A stretch of DNA of 64,000 bases from Microbulbifer sediminum (GCF_021729035.1 NZ_JAJSAP010000001.1:310001-374000), one strand, 5' to 3'; shown: positions 17,810 to 28,131, counted from the first letter of the stretch. Program-made: numbers and translations. The notes: a model not told the origin generated them from the sequence alone.

Positions 17810-18811
17810 TTACAGCCATTTTTTCCAGCGAAAAATGACAAGCTGGACGATTACTGCCACGACCAGCAGGCCGCTGAACAGGTAAAATGCCGACGGGTTT
17901 TCCACTCCGGGAACACCGCCCACGTTCACCCCCAGCAGCCCGGTCAGGAACCCCAGCGGCAGGAAGATGGCGGCAACGACGGAAAGTACGTACATACGGC
18001 TGTTGAGCTGCTCAGAGATCCGGCTCATCAACTCTTCCTGTGTGACCGCGGCGCGCTCGCGCACAGCATCGATATCCTCGATATGCCGGAGCAGGCGGTC
18101 ACTCACCTCGCGCAGTTGCAGCCGGCAGCTCTCCCGCATCCATGGGGCTTTCTCCTGAACCAACCTGGCGAGCGCTTCCCGCTGTGGTGACAGGTAACGA
18201 CGCAGGGTGATGGTCTGCTTGCGCAGCTGGGCCAGGTCCACCCGCAGGGCCGCACTGCTGTCACTGAGCACCCGGTCCTCAAGGCTGTCGATGGTATCCT
18301 CGAAGGATTCCACCGTCGCACCCATGCGCCATACCAGCAGGTCCGCCAGTTCTACCAACAGGCCGGCGCTGTCGCGGGGACCCCGCCCACTGTGGAGCTG
18401 CTCCTGCAGCTCGGTTACCGACAGCAGGCGCCTCCTGCGGGTACTGACCACCCGGTGCTCTTCCACCCACAGGCGAATTGATACCATGTCCTCCGGCTGT
18501 GACTCCGGATTGAGGTTCACCCCGCGCAATGCCACCATCAATCCATTATCGATTGAAGTGGTGCGCGGGCGGGTCTCCTCGGTCAACAGGGCCTCGGCCA
18601 CCAGCGAAGGCACATCGTCCCGGGAGCGCAACCATCCGGCTGCGCCCCGGTCGGTGTAGTCCAGGTGCAGCCACAGGCAGCCCTGGTCCGGGGTCCACTG
18701 CTCGACTTCAGCCCAATCCAGGGCACGGCCGCCGCCGCGCCCGTCCAGTAACAGGGCGTGCAGCAACCCCGCCTGCTCCCGTTCTTCAGCCCTTGCAGTC
18801 GCAGTAACCAT
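17810..18811 (-). CDS. zntB: CorA-superfamily zinc transporter ZntB
   Basis: A 333-residue protein with a long soluble N-terminal domain (1-265, with helical LEDRVLSD...LRVDLAQLRKQTITLRRYLSPQ) and two C-terminal membrane helices (about 268-292 and 305-325). The pore-mouth motif between them is GVN (LLGVNVGGVPG), in place of CorA's GMN. The GVPG that follows is typical of ZntB-type members. It likely moves Zn2+ across the inner membrane. Its ATG directly abuts the stop of the mutarotase gene, so the two are cotranscribed. Confidence 0.88.
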   Translation of the reverse strand: MVTATARAEEREQAGLLHALLLDGRGGGRALDWAEVEQWTPDQGCLWLHLDYTDRGAAGWLRSRDDVPSLVAEALLTEETRPRTTSIDNGLMVALRGVNLNPESQPEDMVSIRLWVEEHRVVSTRRRRLLSVTELQEQLHSGRGPRDSAGLLVELADLLVWRMGATVESFEDTIDSLEDRVLSDSSAALRVDLAQLRKQTITLRRYLSPQREALARLVQEKAPWMRESCRLQLREVSDRLLRHIEDIDAVRERAAVTQEELMSRISEQLNSRMYVLSVVAAIFLPLGFLTGLLGVNVGGVPGVENPSAFYLFSGLLVVAVIVQLVIFRWKKWL

Positions 18812-19681
18812 TTACTCGCGCTCCAGTTCCAGCCATGCGGTACGACGCTCGCCGATGCCCAGCTGCCAGCTGTTGGCAAAGGCATTACCGTGCTCCACGC
18901 ACACGAATTGCGCGTAGTGCTCACCCACGTCTGCAAGCGTGGCCGCCAGCCCGGCGCCGGGGTTCCAGGCAATAACAGACCGACATTCGCCACTGTGCGC
19001 CTGAATGGGCGCGCGCGCCTCAATCCGCTGGGTATCGCCTGCATGTTCATAGACCCGGTCGACCTCGCCGGGAAAGCCGACGGCGCCTTCCTGCCTGGCC
19101 CGCTGCAGCCCGCGGGTATTATCCAGGTAATCTGTTTCTTCGAGCCCGAGCACCCGGATATCGTGCACGTTGTCGACCGGAAAATAGCTATGCCAGGCCC
19201 AGCTGAACCTGGCCGCCTCATCGGCGGTATTCTCCAGCTCCAGGACCAATCTCAGCTTCTTGCCCAACTCCATGGTGACACTGCACAGGAAGGGAGTGAA
19301 ATCGGCATCGCCGTCATGGCGGTAGGTAAACACCAACTCCCGCGTGCCATCTGGCCGCTCTCTGGAAGCCTCCAGCCTCCACGGCCTGGTACGCACCAGT
19401 CCATGCTTGGGCCTGGCGGGTTCCGGGTGAACGCCAAACCACGGCAGGCACAGGGGAATCCCACCCCGCACCGCCTTGCCCGGCTCAAACACCGCCGCGG
19501 GGCTCAGCCACAACAGCGGTTCGTGCCCCAGTGCCTGGAATTCCAGTAGCTGTGCTCCCTGCACGGCAATCACCGCGCGGCAGCGATCGGTTTCCACCAG
19601 CACAAGATCCAGGCCCGGCTTGCCATAGAGGGCAGCGCTGTCGGTATAGGTGATACCACCGGTTTGTACCTGCTCACTCAC
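18812..19681 (-). CDS. D-hexose-6-phosphate mutarotase (YeaD-like aldose 1-epimerase)
   Basis: A 289-residue galactose-mutarotase-fold protein that interconverts alpha and beta hexose-6-phosphates. Characteristic stretches are QGAQLLEFQALG, VRGGIPLCLPWFG (the phosphate-binding type loop), KHGLVRTRPW and the catalytic His in WAWHSYFPV. The C-terminal FVCVEHGNAF...W motif closes the fold. Transcribed with zntB downstream without a gap. A small hairpin (CGGGACA/TGTCCCG, 19709-19729) lies in the 71-bp gap to the upstream GFA gene and may separate the units. Confidence 0.88.
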   Translation of the reverse strand: MSEQVQTGGITYTDSAALYGKPGLDLVLVETDRCRAVIAVQGAQLLEFQALGHEPLLWLSPAAVFEPGKAVRGGIPLCLPWFGVHPEPARPKHGLVRTRPWRLEASRERPDGTRELVFTYRHDGDADFTPFLCSVTMELGKKLRLVLELENTADEAARFSWAWHSYFPVDNVHDIRVLGLEETDYLDNTRGLQRARQEGAVGFPGEVDRVYEHAGDTQRIEARAPIQAHSGECRSVIAWNPGAGLAATLADVGEHYAQFVCVEHGNAFANSWQLGIGERRTAWLELERE

Positions 19682-19752
19682 TGCGCACTCACCTCCTCTC
19701 TATCCTCGCGGGACACAGGAACTGTCCCGGTTAATCTGTCCGGCCGGTTATC

Positions 19753-20160
19753 TCAGTCCCTGCTGAGATGTGCCAGGGCGCCGGCGTTTCGCTCCCAGTT
19801 CCGGCCATCAAACGGCTCCACCTTTACGCCCTCGGGCTGTTTATCCAGGCAGCGCAGGTTGATGCTGTAACCGTCGGGATTGGATCGCGGAATATAGAAC
19901 GACTTCACCCCGCAGTGGCGGCAGAAATAGTGTCTGGCCACACCGGAATTGAATATGTAACAGGTGAGGTCGCCCTCTCCCTGCAGCAGCTCGAACGCCG
20001 CAGCGGGCACGATCAGGTGCTGGAAACCCACCATTTCACACATGGAGCAATTACATGCGTGGGCGACCAGCACCTCCCCCGGACGGCGCGGTATTCGCGC
20101 TTGGAACCTGACAGCACCGCAGTGACACCCTCCTTCCAGTTCCCAGTGTGCTTTATCCAT
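19753..20160 (-). CDS. GFA-family (CENP-V/GFA) zinc protein
   Basis: A 135-residue member of the glutathione-dependent formaldehyde-activating family. The zinc cysteines are in GGCHCGAVRF, HACNCSMC and YFCRHCGVKSFY. Members were named for S-hydroxymethylglutathione formation, but most have no proven activity. I start at the ATG at 20160, which follows AAAGGAGG with 7-base spacing, rather than a TTG six bases earlier. The ATG overlaps the stop of the upstream membrane-protein gene by 8 bp, indicating coupling. Confidence 0.85.
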   Translation of the reverse strand: MDKAHWELEGGCHCGAVRFQARIPRRPGEVLVAHACNCSMCEMVGFQHLIVPAAAFELLQGEGDLTCYIFNSGVARHYFCRHCGVKSFYIPRSNPDGYSINLRCLDKQPEGVKVEPFDGRNWERNAGALAHLSRD

Positions 20161-20788
20161 TACCAAGCCTCCTTTCCTCGAACAGTGGCCGTGCGCAGAG
20201 CAGCGTCAGCGCTGCCAGCGCCAGCAACAGGTGGAACCAGTTGAGCCGGGGCATTCCCAGCAGTTTTACATGACTGGTACCCACCAGCTGGCTTGCCATC
20301 ACCACCAGCAGCGGGCCACAGGCCAGCAGGCACAATGGCAGTTTCTGTAGCCGCCCGTGCCGACGAACAATCAGTGTTGCGGCCAACCAGGCCACCAGCC
20401 CCAGCAGGCTCAACAGACGGCGGGCGGGAGCGGCTTCGGTCATCAGCAATACTGCGATCGCTGTCGCCAGGGTAAGCACGGCATAGGCTGGTGGCCGGCT
20501 CCGGTAGCCGAGATCAGGCTTCAGGGCGACCCACAGCAGCGCCAGCCCGCACAGCAGGAAAGTCAGTTGCCCGGAAAGCCCGGACAAGACCCGGTGCAAC
20601 CCGGTGACACCGGGATCTATGCTGTAGCGATAGGCGCCAACCAGCGCCGCCATCGCCAGCAGGGACATTCCCGCCACCACCAGCAGGGACGGCGACTGGC
20701 AACGATCGCGCGCGATATACCAGTACTGGCTGGCAACCAGCAGTGCTGCCAGCGCCAGAAGGACTTCCAGCAGCCAGAAACTCACCAA
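20153..20788 (-). CDS. Polytopic inner-membrane protein, unknown function
   Basis: A 211-residue very hydrophobic protein with roughly six predicted membrane helices (about 3-20, 35-52, 70-88, 98-115, 124-142 and 148-200) and short polar loops. No catalytic motif is recognised. Its 3' end overlaps the GFA gene, so the two probably work or are regulated together. It is separated from the TonB-dependent receptor upstream by a terminator. Confidence 0.7.
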   Translation of the reverse strand: MVSFWLLEVLLALAALLVASQYWYIARDRCQSPSLLVVAGMSLLAMAALVGAYRYSIDPGVTGLHRVLSGLSGQLTFLLCGLALLWVALKPDLGYRSRPPAYAVLTLATAIAVLLMTEAAPARRLLSLLGLVAWLAATLIVRRHGRLQKLPLCLLACGPLLVVMASQLVGTSHVKLLGMPRLNWFHLLLALAALTLLCARPLFEERRLGNG

Positions 20789-20860
20789 GGGCTGATTCTC
20801 CCGTTATTGTTTACCGGAATTCTAACGGACTGGAGCCGGGATTGCTCTGGGACAAACGAA

Positions 20861-20884
20861 AATGCCCCGGCGAGCCGGGGCATT
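20861..20884 (-). terminator. Rho-independent terminator of the TonB-dependent receptor gene
   Basis: AATGCCCCGGC (20861-20871) pairs with GCCGGGGCATT (20874-20884). Read on the minus strand it is followed by TTCGTTTG. It lies about 40 bp downstream of the receptor stop codon. Confidence 0.8.
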
Positions 20885-20922
20885 GGGTTCAAGCATTCCC
20901 GCTCAAAGCGGAAAACTGGGGC

Positions 20923-23901
20923 TTAGAAATCCATTCCAAGCGATAACTGCAGGCGGCGCGGGTCATAGTAGCTACGCGGCTCGCCAAACGCGAAGTAGCC
21001 CACCTCGGGATCAATGTTGTAACCGGTCTGGCGGTTGAACACGTTGAACAGGTCTGCACGGAATTTCAGGGTGTAATCAGCGAACACATTGAAATTCTGG
21101 GTGTAGTTCAGGTCCATTTGCCAGTGGCTGTCAGTGCGGCGACTACCCGCCGGTTCGGCGTAACGGTTTGTGGAGCTGGAATACCCATAGACGCTACCAT
21201 CCCAGGCCTCCCAGGGCTCACCAGACTGATACACAAAGTAGGCACCGACATTAGCCTTCCAATCCAGGGTGTACTGGCCAAAGAACTTCAGCAGGTTTGG
21301 CTTGTCACCACGGAGTGTACCGTCTTTGTTATCCCAGATCTGACGACCAGCACCATCCGCAAGGTACGAGGAGCCAATAAAGGTATTGGCATCGTTGGTC
21401 CAGGTAGTGTTGTCCTGGTCGAAGTTGCCACGATAACGGCTGCGGGTGTAGGAGGCGTTCAGGTAAGTACGTTCCCCCATCCAGGAGGCTTCAAGACTGA
21501 ACTCCAGGTACTTGGTATAAGCATCATCCAGCTCGGCGATCACGTAACTTGAACCACTGCCGATCTGCTCGAGCTTCTCATCCAGGTCAGGGATGTAGAA
21601 ACCTTTTGCGGCAATGTCATCCGGCACACAGGTCTGGTTGCCTTCGGGACCGTAGCAACCATAGGTACGCGAGCCATTCCATGTATCCTCCCAGAAGTGT
21701 GAGCCCTCGCGGTAGCGCACATGTGAACGCAGGCTGATGCCATTGTCGAACTCTTTGGTTGTACCGATGGTCAGCTCGTCAACCCTGCGGGGATCCAGGT
21801 CATCTGCAAACAGCTTGCCGGATGAACCTGCACGGGGGGTGGAGCTGATGTAATTGCCGCTCTCATCCCAGTAAACCTCCACTGTCGCGCGGCTGTTGCG
21901 ATCCCATGAAGCTGCACGGGCAAGGGAGGAGGCCGCCGGGTTGTACTGGGCGAAACTGGCGAACACAGTATCGACACCATTGTAGGCCCAGGTAACACCC
22001 AGTCGCGGCTGGATCATATCCTTCCAATCAACCTTGTACATTTCGTACTTGTTACCCGGCGCGGCCTCGTAACCTGAAATGGTATTCGCCTCGCGCAGTC
22101 CCTGACCATACAGGGTGTCCTGGCTGATCAGGAAACCTACGTCGAAGGTGAAATCCCCCCAGGCAATCGAGTCGTTAACCTCGAAGTTCTGGGTCTCTGT
22201 GAAGGAGTCGATGGGTGGCACTCTTCCACCGTCCTCACCGATAAAGCTCATTTGCTCGGTATAAGCACGGAAACGCGCATTGTCCGGGGCATTAACATCC
22301 TCTGTTCCATCTATCACGCTGATCGAACCCCAGCCATTAGACAGGCGGGCCAGCTCCTCGTGCCCTTCTGCCCACTGGTACCCAACATGGATCTCGTGAG
22401 AGGTGGAGCCAATCTCAAGGGTATGGTCCAGTGCGATTTCAAAGCTTTCACGATAGAAGTTCTGCACGTTGGACTGGTAGTAAGCACCAACACCGCCACC
22501 ACCAACACGCATACCGCTCTCCTCATAACCATATTGGTTGATATAAGGTGCTACGGCGGCGTTCCAGCCAGAGTCGCTATCACGAAAATCAGGCACATTG
22601 AAATAGCCCGACTGGTCCAGGCTGGCAATATCAAGCATCTGCCCAATCGCGGGCTGTAAACCCAGGCGGGTATCGGGAACTCCAGCAGTTTCAAGCGCGT
22701 AATCACTGTACTGGAAGCTTACCGTGGTCGCGTCGTTGATAATCCAGGAGCCATCAAGGGAAAGGATATCCTGGCCGGATTCCTCACCTACCGATACCGA
22801 ATCCGCTTCATCGAATGAGATAGAGGCGCCTTCATTGACGCGGTCTGAAGTCCGGTAAGCCGCGTTAAGCAATACATCCTCAATCGGCGCCCATGTCAGC
22901 TTACCGTAATACTCATCACGCTCACTGGAGTAGTCTTTGGTCGGTCCGTAGGCGGTTTCTTTATTGTCACGGGATTCGCGCGGGCCATAATACGAACCAT
23001 AGAAAAACAGCTGGTCTTCGATAATGGGTCCGCCCACGTTCGCAGTCATCCAGCTGTAGTCGGTCTCGGCCTTGGTGCCCTCCTCCGTCTTTTCGCGCAT
23101 ATCGGCGGTCTGGAACTTGTATTCCACACTGCCTTTGTATTCGTTAGTACCGGACTTGGTCTTGGTGTTGACAGTGATACCACCTGAGCGGTTAAAACCT
23201 ATCGCTCGCGCACCACCCCGCTCAACGGACAGTTGCTCCACATCCTGGCTGGAGGGCTCCGCCGACAGGGTGCCGAACATGGGCAATGTCACGTTCACAC
23301 CGTCAAAATTGTAGACATTGTCCTGACCACTGCCCCCGGCGCTGGGACCGCGAACAGAGTTCTGGGTGTACTGTACACCGGGGGCCAGCTTGATCAGGTC
23401 TCTCAGGTCCTGGCCGACGGGCAGGCCCTTGATGACATCCGCCCCAATGGCATCTGACAGCGAGGAGTTACCACCGACAGTAATTGCCTCACCGGTGACC
23501 ACCACCTGTTCGAGGTCCCCTTCTACCTGGGGCGTCAGGCTCATGTCTACCATCGTCATCTGGTCAAGCAATACCTCCGCTTGCACAGTGCGCGTTGTCC
23601 CGTCTGCAGAAGTGAAGGTCAGCTGGTAAATACCGGGAATCAGCATAGGCAGCCGGAACTCACCATCCTCGTCAGTGGTCGCTGTCCGGCCGCGCGGCAT
23701 TACACTACTGGTGGCCTTGACGGTAACCCCTTCGGCCTCAACGCCTTCATCGAGGAAAACCTGGCCCTCGATGCTGCCGACCTGCTGCGCCATCGCAGTA
23801 GCGGAAAACATAACCCCCGCAGTGATGGCAGCGGCACGCGCGAGATTGGAGGCACCTTTCAGCGACTCCAGGCTGCTACTGAGCTTTTTCTTGTGGAACA
23901 T
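20923..23901 (-). CDS. TonB-dependent outer-membrane receptor with carboxypeptidase-regulatory-like N-domain
   Basis: A 992-residue receptor. The N-terminal signal peptide is about 39 residues, ending ATAMAQQ. Residues ~42-120 are a CarboxypepD_reg-like beta-sandwich (GSIEGQVFLDEGV..., TATTDEDGEFRLP). The plug follows, with EQVVVTGEAI, LKG-type LPVGQDLRDLI and VRGPSAGGSG. The rest is a long barrel ending RRLQLSLGMDF, with the terminal Phe typical of outer-membrane proteins. This Oar/SusC-like layout is usual for uptake of large substrates such as peptides or glycans; the ligand is unknown. No lipoprotein or hydrolase partner is adjacent. GGGAGA precedes the ATG. Confidence 0.93.
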   Translation of the reverse strand: MFHKKKLSSSLESLKGASNLARAAAITAGVMFSATAMAQQVGSIEGQVFLDEGVEAEGVTVKATSSVMPRGRTATTDEDGEFRLPMLIPGIYQLTFTSADGTTRTVQAEVLLDQMTMVDMSLTPQVEGDLEQVVVTGEAITVGGNSSLSDAIGADVIKGLPVGQDLRDLIKLAPGVQYTQNSVRGPSAGGSGQDNVYNFDGVNVTLPMFGTLSAEPSSQDVEQLSVERGGARAIGFNRSGGITVNTKTKSGTNEYKGSVEYKFQTADMREKTEEGTKAETDYSWMTANVGGPIIEDQLFFYGSYYGPRESRDNKETAYGPTKDYSSERDEYYGKLTWAPIEDVLLNAAYRTSDRVNEGASISFDEADSVSVGEESGQDILSLDGSWIINDATTVSFQYSDYALETAGVPDTRLGLQPAIGQMLDIASLDQSGYFNVPDFRDSDSGWNAAVAPYINQYGYEESGMRVGGGGVGAYYQSNVQNFYRESFEIALDHTLEIGSTSHEIHVGYQWAEGHEELARLSNGWGSISVIDGTEDVNAPDNARFRAYTEQMSFIGEDGGRVPPIDSFTETQNFEVNDSIAWGDFTFDVGFLISQDTLYGQGLREANTISGYEAAPGNKYEMYKVDWKDMIQPRLGVTWAYNGVDTVFASFAQYNPAASSLARAASWDRNSRATVEVYWDESGNYISSTPRAGSSGKLFADDLDPRRVDELTIGTTKEFDNGISLRSHVRYREGSHFWEDTWNGSRTYGCYGPEGNQTCVPDDIAAKGFYIPDLDEKLEQIGSGSSYVIAELDDAYTKYLEFSLEASWMGERTYLNASYTRSRYRGNFDQDNTTWTNDANTFIGSSYLADGAGRQIWDNKDGTLRGDKPNLLKFFGQYTLDWKANVGAYFVYQSGEPWEAWDGSVYGYSSSTNRYAEPAGSRRTDSHWQMDLNYTQNFNVFADYTLKFRADLFNVFNRQTGYNIDPEVGYFAFGEPRSYYDPRRLQLSLGMDF

Positions 23902-24267
23902 GAGTGAGTCTCCCAGACTGTCTTATCTTTATTTCCTGGAACGGTCTTCCGCCCTGATCATTCGCACCGCCTCCCCGGGCTATCCTTCCCGGATCACAAC
24001 CAGTGCGATCACCCCGCCTGCGTACCACAACCCCACTCGCAGTGTCGGGGACAACCAAATACTTTATGTACGCTCAATTAAAACTGAGGAATATCTTATT
24101 CCTCGATGCATTCTGCGGATTTTTTTAAGAGATCGCGACAGAAAAATGATAAAAAATTCGGAAAAATATTCTATTTGATTCGAAATGGCAGGTTAGACAG
24201 GCAATTATTCCCGGTTTATTCCTGCCAGCGGGCCCGCAGAGCCAGACCGGATCTTTCTTTTTGATAC

Positions 24268-24279
24268 GTACGATCGTAC
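24268..24279. repeat. 12-bp perfect palindrome in the receptor upstream region
   Basis: GTACGATCGTAC is self-complementary. It lies in the 475-bp gene-free gap between the receptor gene (start 23901) and the pnp terminator (24376). The rest of the gap is AT-rich around 24060-24190 and shows no gene and no promoter I can assign. A role as operator is possible but the palindrome is 370 bp from the receptor start. Confidence 0.35.
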
Positions 24280-24375
24280 AAGACTTCAAGGGAGAGACTT
24301 TGTTGATCGGGGACATCATAGACAAGGCGTGTCCCGGATCCACAATCAGGCAGACGCTGAAAATCGACAGGCATT

Positions 24376-24407
24376 AAAAAACCCCGACCATGGCCTGGCC
24401 GGGGTTT
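24376..24407 (-). terminator. Rho-independent terminator of pnp
   Basis: On the minus strand AAACCCCGGCCAGG pairs with a CC...CGGGGTTT arm around an ATGG-containing loop, ending in a run of six T. It lies about 52 bp after the pnp stop and closes the rimP-pnp operon. Confidence 0.9.
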
Positions 24408-24458
24408 CGCTCGACGGTGGCGGCCGGGGCCGCACCGCTCAATGCTCAGGGCTGGGCA

Positions 24459-26576
24459 TCAGCCCTCTTCTGAAGCAGAACCTTCCGCTTCGGCACGATC
24501 CGCATTTGCTTCCTTGATGGACAGCTTGATACGGCCGCGCTGGTCCACGTCCAGTACCTTGACGAATACCTTCTGGCCTTCGCTCAGGTAGTCGGTGACC
24601 GCGTTGACGCGCTCTTCAGCGATCTGGGAGATATGCACCAGACCGTCCTTACCCGGCAGGAAGTTGACGAAAGCGCCGAAGTCCACGATCCGTACCACGG
24701 TACCTTCGTAGATAGCACCGATCTCGGCTTCCGCGGTGATTTCCTCGATGCGGGTCACCGCCGCTTCCAGGCTCTCGCCATCTTCACCGAACACCTTCAC
24801 GGAACCGTCGTCCTCGATATCGATGGAGGCACCGGTTTCCTCGGTGATGGAGCGGATGGTGGCACCGCCCTTGCCGATCACGTCACGGATCTTGTCCGGG
24901 TGGATCTTCAGGGTCGCGTAGCGCGGCGCATTCTCGTTCACGGTTGCACGGGATTCGCCAATCACCTTGTTCATTTCCGCGAGGATGTGCAGGCGCGCGT
25001 GCAGAGCCTGTTCCAGGGCGGTCTCCATGATCTCTTCGGTAATGCCCTCGATCTTGATGTCCATCTGGAGGGCAGTCACGCCGGAAGCGGTACCGGCCAC
25101 CTTGAAGTCCATGTCACCGAGGTGGTCCTCGTCACCGAGGATATCGGTCAGTACCGCGTAGCCCTCGTCTTCCTTCACCAGGCCCATGGCGATACCGGCC
25201 ACCGGTGCCTTCAGCGGTACACCGGCGTCCATCAGTGCCAGGCTGGAGCCACATACGGAAGCCATGGAGCTGGAGCCGTTGGATTCGGTGATCTCGGAAA
25301 CCACACGCAGGGTGTAGGGGAACTCTTCCGGGTTCGGCAGTACTGCGGCAATACCGCGGCGCGCCAGTCGGCCATGGCCGATCTCGCGGCGACCGGTAGC
25401 GCCGACACGACCCGCCTCACCTACGGAATAGGGCGGGAAGTTGTAATGCAGCATGAAGTAGTCTTTGCGCTCACCTTCCAGCGCGTCGATGATCTGCGCA
25501 TCGCGGGTCGCACCGAGGGTGGAGACCACCAGGGCCTGGGTTTCACCGCGGGTGAACAGGGCCGAGCCATGGCCCTTGGGCAGGACGCCCACCTCGACGC
25601 TGATCGGGCGCACAGTCTTGGTGTCACGGCCGTCGATCCGGGGCTCGCCACGTACCACGGCACCGCGGACAGTCTTTTTCTCAAGCTTGCCGAAGTAGCT
25701 CTTCACCGTGCCCTCGTCCACCTCTTCGGTAGCCAGGGTTTCGGCGGCTTCGTTGCGCAGCTCGCCCAGGCGGGTGGTACGGGCCTGCTTGTCGGTAATG
25801 CGGTAGGCCTCGGCCACTTTTTCGCCAAACTGGCTTTCCAGGGCGGCTTTCAGCTCGGTGTTCTCCGGCTCGGGCTGCCAGTCCCACTCGGGCTTGCCGG
25901 CCTCGGCCTTCAGCTCCTCGCAGACCTTGATGATGGCCTGCATCTCCTGGTGAGCAAAGAGCACTGCGCCCAGCATGATGTCTTCCGGAAGCTCTTTCGC
26001 CTCGGACTCGACCATCAGCACGGCGTCCTTGGTACCGGCAACTACCATATCCAGCTCTGAAGCGGCCAGGGCCTTATAGCCCGGGTTCAGCAGGTAACCG
26101 TCTTCCTGGGTATAACCCACGCGCGCGGCACCAATCGGGCCACCGAAGGGGATGCCTGATACGGACAGTGCCGCAGAGGTACCAATCATACCGGCGATAT
26201 CCGGATCCACGTCCTTCTCGGCGGACAGGACGGTGATCATCACCTGGACTTCGTTCATGAAGCCGTTCGGGAACAGCGGACGGATCGGGCGGTCGATCAG
26301 GCGGGATGTGAGGGTCTCTTTTTCGGACGGGCGGCCTTCACGCTTGAAGAAGCCACCGGGAATCTTGCCGGCCGCATAGGCCTTTTCCTGGTAGTGCACG
26401 GACAGCGGGAAGAAAGCCTGGTCCGGCTTGGCTTCCTTGGCACCTACCACGGTACACAGCACCACGGTCTCACCCATGGTGACCAGCGCCGCACCGGTAG
26501 CCTGGCGCGCAACGCGGCCGGTCTCGATGGTGACCTGGTGTTGTCCGTACTGGAATGTCTTGCTTACTGGATTCAC
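24459..26576 (-). CDS. pnp: Polynucleotide phosphorylase
   Basis: A 705-residue 3'-5' phosphorolytic exoribonuclease (E. coli 711) and core of the degradosome. Two RNase PH-like domains (about 10-140 and 310-540, the second with [20 protein letters not shown]) flank a helical linker. A KH domain (~555-615, with [17 protein letters not shown]) and an S1 domain (~622-690, ending [11 protein letters not shown]) follow. The start is GTG at 26576 behind ATAGGA. It follows rpsO as in E. coli, with a terminator and a structured leader between them. Confidence 0.97.
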   Translation of the reverse strand: MNPVSKTFQYGQHQVTIETGRVARQATGAALVTMGETVVLCTVVGAKEAKPDQAFFPLSVHYQEKAYAAGKIPGGFFKREGRPSEKETLTSRLIDRPIRPLFPNGFMNEVQVMITVLSAEKDVDPDIAGMIGTSAALSVSGIPFGGPIGAARVGYTQEDGYLLNPGYKALAASELDMVVAGTKDAVLMVESEAKELPEDIMLGAVLFAHQEMQAIIKVCEELKAEAGKPEWDWQPEPENTELKAALESQFGEKVAEAYRITDKQARTTRLGELRNEAAETLATEEVDEGTVKSYFGKLEKKTVRGAVVRGEPRIDGRDTKTVRPISVEVGVLPKGHGSALFTRGETQALVVSTLGATRDAQIIDALEGERKDYFMLHYNFPPYSVGEAGRVGATGRREIGHGRLARRGIAAVLPNPEEFPYTLRVVSEITESNGSSSMASVCGSSLALMDAGVPLKAPVAGIAMGLVKEDEGYAVLTDILGDEDHLGDMDFKVAGTASGVTALQMDIKIEGITEEIMETALEQALHARLHILAEMNKVIGESRATVNENAPRYATLKIHPDKIRDVIGKGGATIRSITEETGASIDIEDDGSVKVFGEDGESLEAAVTRIEEITAEAEIGAIYEGTVVRIVDFGAFVNFLPGKDGLVHISQIAEERVNAVTDYLSEGQKVFVKVLDVDQRGRIKLSIKEANADRAEAEGSASEEG

Positions 26577-26597
26577 GTTTTTTTCCTATTTCCTGTC

Positions 26598-26702
26598 GGT
26601 TACTGGCCCATTCCAGTAACCCCTACATGTGGCTCGAATATTGCCATCGAGCCTCGGACACTGCGGCACAGCTTGCGCCGCGCTACCGGCCTGGGGCCGG
26701 TA
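26598..26702 (-). promoter_or_regulatory. Structured pnp leader with two perfect hairpins
   Basis: GGTTACTGG (26598-26606) and CCAGTAACC (26613-26621) form a 9-bp stem with a 6-base loop about 21 bases before the pnp start. TACCGGCC (26684-26691) and GGCCGGTA (26695-26702) form an 8-bp stem with a 3-base loop. E. coli pnp mRNA has an RNase III-cleaved leader stem used for PNPase autoregulation, and these are the obvious candidates here. Confidence 0.55.
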
Positions 26703-26796
26703 AAACGCTGAAAAGCCCAGCCAGTCATTCTTGCAGGCCAGGCTTCCCAACGCGACTGTTGAAAGGTGACAAAAATGTCTCCCTCCAGCAAGAGGG

Positions 26797-26829
26797 TAAA
26801 AAAAGAATGCCCGCCAGGTGGCGGGCATT
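26797..26829 (-). terminator. Rho-independent terminator of rpsO
   Basis: On the minus strand GAATGCCCGCCA pairs with TGGCGGGCATTC and is followed by a run of T. It starts nine bases after the rpsO stop. Partial read-through into pnp is expected by analogy with E. coli. Confidence 0.9.
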
Positions 26830-26837
26830 CCAGGGTC

Positions 26838-27107
26838 TTAGCGACGCAGGCCGAGCTTGGCGATCAGCTGTGCGTAACGGCTCAGATCCTTCTTCTTCAG
26901 GTAGTCCAGCAGCTTGCGGCGCTGGTTTACCATGCGGATCAGGCCACGACGGGAGTGGTGATCCTGCTTGTGCTCAGAAAAATGAGACTGAAGCTTGTTG
27001 ATGTTGGCGGTCAGCAGGGCCACCTGGACTTCCGGGGAACCGGTATCGCCTTCGGATTGGCCGTGCTCTTTCAGGATTGCGGTTTTTTCTTCGGCTGACA
27101 GTGCCAT
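26838..27107 (-). CDS. rpsO: Ribosomal protein S15
   Basis: An 89-residue protein, the same length as E. coli S15 including Met. It begins [14 protein letters not shown] and contains [35 protein letters not shown] and ends IAKLGLRR. It binds 16S rRNA helices 20-22. The start is the ATG at 27107 with GAGG nine bases upstream. The open frame continues to 27224 but nothing there resembles S15. Confidence 0.97.
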   Translation of the reverse strand: MALSAEEKTAILKEHGQSEGDTGSPEVQVALLTANINKLQSHFSEHKQDHHSRRGLIRMVNQRRKLLDYLKKKDLSRYAQLIAKLGLRR

Positions 27108-27187
27108 AACGAAATACCTCGTCGTAATATGCTTTGATGATTCGGCTGGCCCGTGCATATTTACAGACCAGCTAGTCGGTTTTGTGG

Positions 27188-28129
27188 CTACTTGCCACTT
27201 ACCAGTCGACGCGGTGCCACGCACCCGTCGTCGGTAATCTCTCCAACGCCCAGAAATTCGCCAGTTTCCAGGAAGAGGCGCACCATATCACCTTCTTGGC
27301 CGATACGGTAGACCTGCAGGTCCATGACAGGTTGTCCCTGGCGCACATAGTAGCCGGTGTTCTCCGGCAGCGTGAGACTGGGTAGCCCGGAAGCGGGCGC
27401 ATCAACCGGCAGCAGGTGGTGGTCGAGCTCTTCGGCGCGGCCTTCACCGCGCTCTTCGGCCAGCTCATCCAGGGTCAGGGCATCGGCCTCATCGAAGGGG
27501 CCGGCGGCGCTGCGATGCAGCTTCTCCACGTAAGCACCCACGTCCAGGGCCTCTCCCAGATCCTCCGCCAGGCTGCGGACATAGGTGCCCTTGGAGCAGT
27601 GGATTTCCACTTCGGCCCGGGGTTGCGGACCGGGAGTGAACGCGAGCAACTCATACTCGAAGATCTCCACCTCTCGCGGTTCACGCTCCACTTCCACGCC
27701 CTGGCGGGCGAGCTTGTAGAGGGGCTGCCCCTTGTGCTTCAAGGCAGAGTACATCGAGGGCACCTGCTGGATACGGCCGCGGAACGACACCATTGCCTCG
27801 CGCACATCGGCCTCTGTAAGTCCTGAGGCGTCTGCCGTGGCAATCACTTCGCCGTCAGCATCACCGCTGGCGGTACGCATCCCGAAAACAAAGGTGCTCC
27901 GGTAGCGCTTATCGGCATCGAGCAGGTACTGGGAAAACTTGGTAGCTTCACCAAAGCATACTGGCAGCACGCCGGTGGCGAGCGGGTCCAGCGCACCGGT
28001 ATGCCCGGCACGATTGGCAAAAAACAGTCGCTTGGCTTTCTGGAGAGCGTCGTTGGCGGTGATTCCGGCAGGCTTGTTCAGCAGCAGGACGCCGTTAACC
28101 GCACGGCCCCATTTTGGTCTGCGGCCCAT
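27188..28129 (-). CDS. truB: tRNA pseudouridine-55 synthase
   Basis: A 313-residue enzyme (E. coli 314) that makes pseudouridine 55 in the T loop of tRNAs. The catalytic Asp48 is in [11 protein letters not shown]. The N-terminal [22 protein letters not shown] and [15 protein letters not shown] motifs are present. The C-terminal ~80 residues form the PUA-like domain. Its ATG at 28129 comes two bases after the rbfA stop (28132), so the genes are tightly coupled. Confidence 0.96.
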   Translation of the reverse strand: MGRRPKWGRAVNGVLLLNKPAGITANDALQKAKRLFFANRAGHTGALDPLATGVLPVCFGEATKFSQYLLDADKRYRSTFVFGMRTASGDADGEVIATADASGLTEADVREAMVSFRGRIQQVPSMYSALKHKGQPLYKLARQGVEVEREPREVEIFEYELLAFTPGPQPRAEVEIHCSKGTYVRSLAEDLGEALDVGAYVEKLHRSAAGPFDEADALTLDELAEERGEGRAEELDHHLLPVDAPASGLPSLTLPENTGYYVRQGQPVMDLQVYRIGQEGDMVRLFLETGEFLGVGEITDDGCVAPRRLVSGK

Positions 28130-28131
28130 GA

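Noticed and set aside
20923..23901. A polysaccharide-utilisation locus around the TonB-dependent receptor
   Set aside because: No SusD-like lipoprotein, glycoside hydrolase or dedicated regulator lies next to it.
24633..26060. A 475-residue plus-strand frame across pnp
   Set aside because: Antisense shadow of pnp, whose product is unmistakable.
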